Assembly (NCBI RefSeq): GCF_001613325.1
Contig: NZ_BDCD01000021.1
Span: 203,737-267,736 of the forward strand
Direction: 5' to 3'
DNA length: 64,000 nt
Source: Nocardia yamanashiensis NBRC 100130
Lineage (GTDB): Bacteria; Actinomycetota; Actinomycetes; Mycobacteriales; Mycobacteriaceae
A model generated the notes under the pieces. The model was not told the origin of the DNA. It saw nothing but the letters and a program-made list of their open reading frames with translations, and ran no database searches. Below, piece by piece: positions 59,708 to 64,000 of this stretch (its first letter is position 1; each line of letters opens with the position of its first letter). The position numbers were made by a program, and so were the translations under genes.

Positions 59708-59759
59708 GCACTCAGCCGGTCGCATCGCACACTCGGTCGCTCGTTTTGCACACTCGGTC
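59708..59759. repeat. Phased direct repeats upstream of the DUF998 gene
   Basis: GCACACTCGGTC occurs exactly at 59727-59738 and 59748-59759, 21 bp apart (two turns). A looser copy (GCAC...CCGGTC) begins at 59708, 19 bp earlier. Such spacing suits a regulator contacting one helix face. Confidence 0.4.
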
Positions 59760-59860
59760 ATCGATAACGCACTGCCCGCAGTCATCGTTCCGGACTGGTC
59801 GGACGGTCCGGCGCTTCTTCCATAATGGCTCATCCGCGCACCTGCTCGCCGCGACCGAGT

Positions 59861-60322
59861 TCACAGCGCGTCGGTCACCAGGTCGGCGGCGGTATCCGGC
59901 CGCTCGTGCTCCCAGATCCGCACCACGGTCCACCCGGCGGCGATCAACCGGGCATCGGTATCGCGATCGCGGGCCACATTTCCCGCCAGCTTCGCCGCCC
60001 ACCATTCGGCATTGTTCTTCGGAAACGTCGCGTGTTCCGGGCAGCTGTGCCAGAAACAGCCGTCCACGTAGACCGCGACCTTGCGGCGCGGGAACACGAT
60101 GTCCGCCCGCCGCCGCATGCCCGGAATCGGCGCGCGATCCACGAAGAACCGCTTGCCCCGCCGATGCAGCTCCCGGCGCAGCGCGAGCTCTGGCTTGGTC
60201 CCCACGCGCCGCTGCTTGGCCATGCGCGCACTGGTCGCCGCGTCGGTGACCGGACGTCCGCTCATCCCGCGCGCCGATCCATCGGATCGGTCCGGATCGG
60301 GTCCGGTCGCGGGGTGCGGCAT
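59861..60322 (-). CDS. vsr: Very-short-patch repair endonuclease Vsr
   Basis: 153 residues. RRADIVFPRRKVAVYVDGCFWHSCPEH includes the catalytic Asp, and FPKNNAEWWAAKLAGNVARD follows, as in Vsr, which nicks T:G mismatches made by deamination of 5-methylcytosine. ATG 60322 has AGGAGAGG directly upstream. It starts 37 bp after the dcm-type gene, the usual pairing of repair with methylation. Confidence 0.93.
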   Translation of the reverse strand: MPHPATGPDPDRSDGSARGMSGRPVTDAATSARMAKQRRVGTKPELALRRELHRRGKRFFVDRAPIPGMRRRADIVFPRRKVAVYVDGCFWHSCPEHATFPKNNAEWWAAKLAGNVARDRDTDARLIAAGWTVVRIWEHERPDTAADLVTDAL

Positions 60323-60359
60323 ACCTCTCCTGCCTCTCGCACGGACCGCCGCCTACGAC

Positions 60360-61532
60360 TCAGGCGGCCTCGCGGGGGAATCCTCCCATCCGGTCGAGGT
60401 GGTTCTCCACGTCGTCCAGGAATCCGGGCGGGAAGCGCAGCGACCCCATACGGGTGCGGCGCAGGAAACCGGCCGTGGCACGGGCCGAGAGCAGGCGGGA
60501 GTCGTCGAGGAACCAGCGCAGGTCCTCGTAAGGGGCGTGAACGGGCCAGGTGGACACCGGAACTCGCATGCGGACGCCGTCGCGGCCCCAGGCGGCGGTG
60601 GGCCAGCCGCGCCCGGTGAGCGGTTCGCCGTCGGGGTAGGGGTCATCGGCGGGGTCGGCCAGCCGCGAACCGATCCAGTCGGCCATGCGCACGCTGACCG
60701 CATTGCCGACCAGCTTCCATCGATGGCCCGGGCGGACGCCGGGGACGGCCAGCGCGGGCGCGGTCCAATCGCGGTCGAAGCCTTGCAGGCGTTCGGTATC
60801 GGTGAGGCCGGGGGTGACGATCTCGCCAGAGGGGAGGCGCACCGCGGGCGGGCTCGCGATGCCGAGCGCGGAACCGCCCTTCAGGGTCGGCACGGCATTG
60901 ACCGCCCAGCCCAGCCCGCGCTGCCCCTCGGTCCAGTAGAAGCCGCACGGATCGTGCGCGGGATCGCCGACGGTGCGCGGCCCGGCATCGCAGCCGAAGA
61001 GCACCGGGCGCGGATCCTCGGTGCGCGAGGCCAGCATGAGCACCCGCTCGCGGCGCTGCGGCAGCCCGAACGCGCGGGCGTCCACCACCCGGTAGGCCCA
61101 GGTGTAGCCGAGTTCCTCCAGCGCGCCGGTGATGTGCCGCATGGCCGCCCCGCTGCCCAGCTGCAGCATGAACGGCACATTCTCGATGAGCAGCCAGCGC
61201 GGCCCGCGCTTGCGCCGCACCAGCCGGAACACCTCGTCCACCAAACCCGAACGCGCCCCGGTGATTCCGGCGGTGCGGCCGGCCTGCGACAGGTCCTGGC
61301 AGGGGAATCCCGCGGCCACCAGTTCGGTGCCGGCGGGCAGCGCGCGTAGTCGCTTCACATCGGAATGCAAGGGGACGTCCGGGAAGTGCGCGGCCAGCAC
61401 CGCCTGTGCGCCGGAATCGATCTCGCACAGCAATTCACTGCGCCAGCCGTGTGCGGCGAGCCCGAGCTCCAGTCCGCCGATGCCGGCGAACAGGCCGACC
61501 ATCCGCGCGCCCGTCACTTCAGTCCCTTTCAC
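60360..61532 (-). CDS. dcm: C5 cytosine DNA methyltransferase
   Basis: 390 residues. Motif I is MVGLFAGIGGLELGL; motif IV has the catalytic Cys in AAGFPCQDLSQAGRT; motif VI is IENVPFML; motif VIII QRRERV; motif IX/X GFDRDW and GNAVSV. The target-recognition domain (about residues 215-270) is unassigned. GTG 61532 has GGGGAC upstream; a longer frame runs to 61580 through a palindrome. It is paired with vsr. No restriction endonuclease gene is adjacent. Confidence 0.9.
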   Translation of the reverse strand: MKGTEVTGARMVGLFAGIGGLELGLAAHGWRSELLCEIDSGAQAVLAAHFPDVPLHSDVKRLRALPAGTELVAAGFPCQDLSQAGRTAGITGARSGLVDEVFRLVRRKRGPRWLLIENVPFMLQLGSGAAMRHITGALEELGYTWAYRVVDARAFGLPQRRERVLMLASRTEDPRPVLFGCDAGPRTVGDPAHDPCGFYWTEGQRGLGWAVNAVPTLKGGSALGIASPPAVRLPSGEIVTPGLTDTERLQGFDRDWTAPALAVPGVRPGHRWKLVGNAVSVRMADWIGSRLADPADDPYPDGEPLTGRGWPTAAWGRDGVRMRVPVSTWPVHAPYEDLRWFLDDSRLLSARATAGFLRRTRMGSLRFPPGFLDDVENHLDRMGGFPREAA

Positions 61533-61550
61533 CCCGGGTCCCCTGATTGC

Positions 61551-61569
61551 CTCGAGTACGTTACTCGAG
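61551..61569. promoter_or_regulatory. CTCGAG palindrome upstream of the methyltransferase gene
   Basis: CTCGAGTA (61551-61558) and TACTCGAG (61562-61569) form a 19-bp palindrome with a 3-nt centre, 19-37 bp before the GTG at 61532. It contains two CTCGAG sites that could be methylated by the enzyme or bound by a controller. Confidence 0.45.
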
Positions 61570-61744
61570 TTGCGGCGCAACCATCGCGATCAACACCGGG
61601 CACAACGGACCTACCAGGCATAACAGGGAATAAATCCCGCCGCGTGCGGACCTCCGGCGATACCGATCGGCGCGCGCTGTGATCCGAGGCGCGCGGTGCC
61701 GCGTGCGCGCGAGCGGGCGCACACCTGCACGTACGGTATTAGGC

Positions 61745-62347
61745 GTGACGGAGAGCGGGAGCGAGGAATCGAAGCCGGCGGCGCCCAAGTGGCCGGCGAT
61801 TCTGACCTGGCGGGCGCACAACGCGTCCCGCATGGAGTCGGTGCGGGTGGTGCTCAGCGGCAATCGGATTCGCGCCGCCGGCCGCATCATCGCCGGTGAA
61901 TGCGAGGACCATCCCGCCTTCAGCGCCTCCTACGACCTGGTCACCGACGAGAACGGGGTGACCCGCCGGCTCTCGCTGCGCAGTACCCTCGCCACCGGCG
62001 AACGGCACGCCTCGATCGCGCGCGACGAGGAGAACTACTGGCTGATCGACGCCGGAAACACCCACGTGCGCTCCACCTTCGGCGGGGCGCTGGACGTGGA
62101 CGTGGTGCTCAGCCCGTTCTTCAATACGCTGCCCATCCGCCGCTACGGGCTCGGGCACGCCAGCGAGGACGTGCAGGTGCCCGTCGTCTACGTCCGGCTG
62201 CCGGACCTGCTGGTGCAGGAAGCCAGCCTCACCTACAGCAGCGGGGCCGACGGCATCCACGTGCTCTCGCCCGTCTCCTCGGCCACCGTCACGGTCGACA
62301 ACGACGGGTTCCTGCTCGACTACCCCGGCCTGGCCGAGCGGATCTAG
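61745..62347 (+). CDS. Putative glycolipid-binding protein (DUF1089 type)
   Basis: 200 residues. WPAILTWRAHNASRMESVRVVL, FSASYDLVTDENGVTRRLSL, IDAGNTHVRSTFGGALDVDVVLSPFFNTLPIRR and VPVVYVRLPDL match my recollection of the Glycolipid_bind family. GTG 61745 is used. Its stop overlaps that of the convergent tyrA by 4 bp. The ligand is not shown by sequence. Confidence 0.85.
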   Translation: MTESGSEESKPAAPKWPAILTWRAHNASRMESVRVVLSGNRIRAAGRIIAGECEDHPAFSASYDLVTDENGVTRRLSLRSTLATGERHASIARDEENYWLIDAGNTHVRSTFGGALDVDVVLSPFFNTLPIRRYGLGHASEDVQVPVVYVRLPDLLVQEASLTYSSGADGIHVLSPVSSATVTVDNDGFLLDYPGLAERI

Positions 62348-63294
62348 CCGAGCGCTTCGAGGACCCCACCGCGGCGTCCGGCATCGGCGAGGCGCGCCAG
62401 CCAATCCTGGTCGCCGGGGCGGATATCGGTGATGGCCCAGCGCTGGTTGTCGTCGTATTCGACGCGGCCGTCGTGGCCGGCCTCGACCAGCTGGGCGATC
62501 TCGCCGCGGTCGCGCAGGCTGTCGCGGGCGTCGTTCAGCACGCGCAGCGTGTCTTCCAGGACCTCGAGCAGCGCGGCCGCATTCGGCTCGCAGATGGCGC
62601 GCACCAGGTCCGGGGCGGTGGCCGCCACCCGGGTGCCGTCCCGGAAGGATCCGGCGGCCAGGCCGAGCGCCAGTGGGCCGCCGTTATTGCCCTGGATGGC
62701 GAGGGCTTCGGCCAGCACGTGCGGCAGGTGCGAGATGCGCGCCACGGCCTTGTCGTGCTCCTCGGACACCACCGGCACCACCACCGCCCCGCAGTCCAGC
62801 GCCAGCCGCGCCACCCGGCTCCAGGTTTCGGCATGCGTATCGGGGTCCACGCTCACCGCCCAGGCCGCCTGCTTGAACAGATCGGGATCGGTCGCCGCCC
62901 AACCCGATTCGTTCGTCCCCGCCATCGGATGGCCGCCGACGAAACGCGCACCCAATTCGTGCCGGTGCACGGCCGCGCGCACCGGCGCTTTGACGCTGAC
63001 CACATCGGTGAGCGCGCAGCCGGGCGCGAAGCTCTTCACATCCGAGAGCACGGTGTCGAGGGCCGGCATCGGGACCGCGAGCACGATCAGCGCGTCGCTT
63101 TCGGCGGCGCGCCGGAGCACCGCCTCCACATCGCTGATCACGTCGTATCCGTCGGCGCGCGCGGCGCTCGCCCCCGCCTCCGATCGATTGAACCCCCACG
63201 CCCGATAGCCCGCGGCGGCCGCGGCGCGCAGCACCGATCCACCGATCAAACCGGTACCGAGGACACAGACAGCTGCTTTCGGATGGCCCGTCAT
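62344..63294 (-). CDS. tyrA: Prephenate dehydrogenase TyrA
   Basis: 316 residues, NAD-dependent step of tyrosine synthesis; likely Rv3754. VLGTGLIGGSVLRAAAAAGY is the coenzyme fold; SVKAPV and FVGGHPMAGTNESGW contain the substrate-site His and others; HDKAVARISHLPHVLAEAL is the C-terminal helical domain. ATG 63294 is used; the frame stays open to 63354, where it would overlap the divergent gene. Confidence 0.93.
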   Translation of the reverse strand: MTGHPKAAVCVLGTGLIGGSVLRAAAAAGYRAWGFNRSEAGASAARADGYDVISDVEAVLRRAAESDALIVLAVPMPALDTVLSDVKSFAPGCALTDVVSVKAPVRAAVHRHELGARFVGGHPMAGTNESGWAATDPDLFKQAAWAVSVDPDTHAETWSRVARLALDCGAVVVPVVSEEHDKAVARISHLPHVLAEALAIQGNNGGPLALGLAAGSFRDGTRVAATAPDLVRAICEPNAAALLEVLEDTLRVLNDARDSLRDRGEIAQLVEAGHDGRVEYDDNQRWAITDIRPGDQDWLARLADAGRRGGVLEALG

Positions 63295-63352
63295 GCGATC
63301 AGATTCGCATACGACTTCAACATTTCCCCCGAAGCGGACTACCGTTGCGGCC

Positions 63353-63892
63353 ATGGCAGCACAACGCTCGAGCGCGAACAGGGCGGCGTCGGAAGATTAC
63401 GACGACGTGGAAGGGTTCGCAGTGGCGGTTGTCCGCGAGGAAGCCAACTGGAAAGTGACGCCCCTGACCTCGGCGGCACTGCACAGTCTTTCCGAAGCGG
63501 AGGATGAGTTGCGAGCTTTGCGAAGCTCCGGCGCGGTCTTCGGTCTGCTCGACATCGACGACGAGTTCTTCATCATTCTGCGTCCCGCCCCCACCGGCAG
63601 CCGCATCCTGCTCTCGGATGCGACGGCCGCCATCGACTACGACATCGCCTACGAAGTCCTCGAGCAGCTGAATGTCGAAGTCCCCGATATCGATCCGGAC
63701 GACCTGGACGACGTCGACCCCTGGGAGGAAGGCGACCTCGGCGTCCTGGCCGATCTCGGCCTGCCCGAACCGGTGCTGGCCGTCATCCTCGCCGAAACCG
63801 ATCTCTACCCCGACGAACAGCTCGGCATGATCGCCCAGCGCCTCGGCTTCGCCAACGAATTCGCCGCGGTGCTGGACAAACTGCCCAGGTGA
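63353..63892 (+). CDS. tRNA-adenosine-deaminase-associated protein
   Basis: 179 residues. FAVAVVREEANWKVTPLTSAAL, LDIDDEFFIILRPAP and an acidic block DIDPDDLDDVDPWEEGDLG are characteristic of the Rv3753c-like family found next to tadA in actinobacteria. Divergent from tyrA. GTGA overlaps the start of tadA, so it is translationally coupled. Confidence 0.9.
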   Translation: MAAQRSSANRAASEDYDDVEGFAVAVVREEANWKVTPLTSAALHSLSEAEDELRALRSSGAVFGLLDIDDEFFIILRPAPTGSRILLSDATAAIDYDIAYEVLEQLNVEVPDIDPDDLDDVDPWEEGDLGVLADLGLPEPVLAVILAETDLYPDEQLGMIAQRLGFANEFAAVLDKLPR

Positions 63893-64000
63893 CCCCGGTC
63901 GGCGCCGACGAGGCCATGATCCGCGCGGCGATCGCAGCGGCCCGCACCGCCGATCCGCGCGATGTCCCCGTCGGCGCGGTCGTCTTCGGCCCGGACGGCC
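63889..64000 (+). CDS. tadA: tRNA-specific adenosine deaminase TadA, 5' part
   Basis: The gene runs off the right edge after 37 codons. GTG 63889 overlaps the previous stop (GTGA). The visible part MIRAAIAAARTADPRDVPVGAVVFGPDG is the start of TadA, which converts A34 to inosine in tRNA-Arg(ACG), present in this window at 57968. The catalytic HAE motif is outside the window. Confidence 0.9.
   Translation, partial: MTPVGADEAMIRAAIAAARTADPRDVPVGAVVFGPDG

Noticed and set aside
58920..61580. Complete restriction-modification island or mobile element
   Set aside because: No nuclease, integrase, transposase, tRNA target duplication or base-composition shift was seen around dcm-vsr; only the pair itself is supported.

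Overview
The window is high-GC actinobacterial DNA and almost certainly comes from a mycolic-acid-containing genus. Nocardia fits best: it combines Emb arabinosyltransferases, AftA, DprE1/DprE2, GlfT1/GlfT2, Wzm/Wzt, a bacterial proteasome activator, an antigen-85-like esterase and glycine-rich secreted proteins of a kind I associate with Nocardia and Rhodococcus. Gene order around 46-57 kb follows the Rv3772-Rv3783 block of Mycobacterium tuberculosis, and the right end follows Rv3752c-Rv3754. The genus is an inference from gene content, not from a search.

Layout. 0-13 kb is the arabinan half of cell-wall synthesis on the minus strand: dprE1-dprE2 (DPA precursor), aftA (first arabinose on galactan), an extra GT-C-like membrane protein, and two tandem emb genes (the second cut by the window edge). 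A membrane Ser/Thr kinase lies divergently beside emb, and an Rv3789-like GtrA protein lies divergently beside dprE1. 13-26 kb is a regulatory and accessory stretch: a MarR-controlled membrane/SGNH-hydrolase/secreted-protein operon, an adenylate-cyclase/Crp pair, a molybdopterin oxidoreductase beside a shrunken LuxR regulator, an XRE regulator, and a MarR/MFS efflux pair with a striking triple operator. 27-37 kb returns to cell wall: rmlA-rmlC, rmlB, a DUF2142-type membrane protein coupled to a GT2 glycosyltransferase, a second GtrA, and glfT2. 37-45.7 kb holds TetR/SRPBCC, an SDR, two secreted hydrolases, a NarL-type two-component system, and rsgA with an apparent leader peptide and a small overlapping partner. 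45.8-49.2 kb is bpa, wzm, wzt, glfT1 (galactan export and initiation). 49-58 kb contains an Rv3778c-like class-V fold protein without the PLP lysine, a quinone oxidoreductase, lactate monooxygenase, three tRNAs (Ser-TGA, Ser-GCT, Arg-ACG), a NiCoT transporter, an esterase and hisC2/pat. 58-64 kb has a mycothiol-type isomerase, DUF998, a vsr-dcm pair, a glycolipid-binding protein, tyrA, and a tadA-associated gene leading into a partial tadA.

Working together, most of the left and centre of the window makes and exports arabinogalactan: RmlA/B/C supply dTDP-rhamnose for the linker, GlfT1 and GlfT2 build galactan, Wzm/Wzt export it, DprE1/DprE2 make the arabinose donor, and AftA/Emb add arabinan. 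The most interesting non-coding signals are a motif shared by the emb and wzm upstream regions, a perfect Crp box between a secreted-protein gene and rmlB, a three-palindrome MarR operator with exact 15-bp spacing, and a leader ORF plus hairpin in front of rsgA. No mobile element, CRISPR array or prophage was seen.
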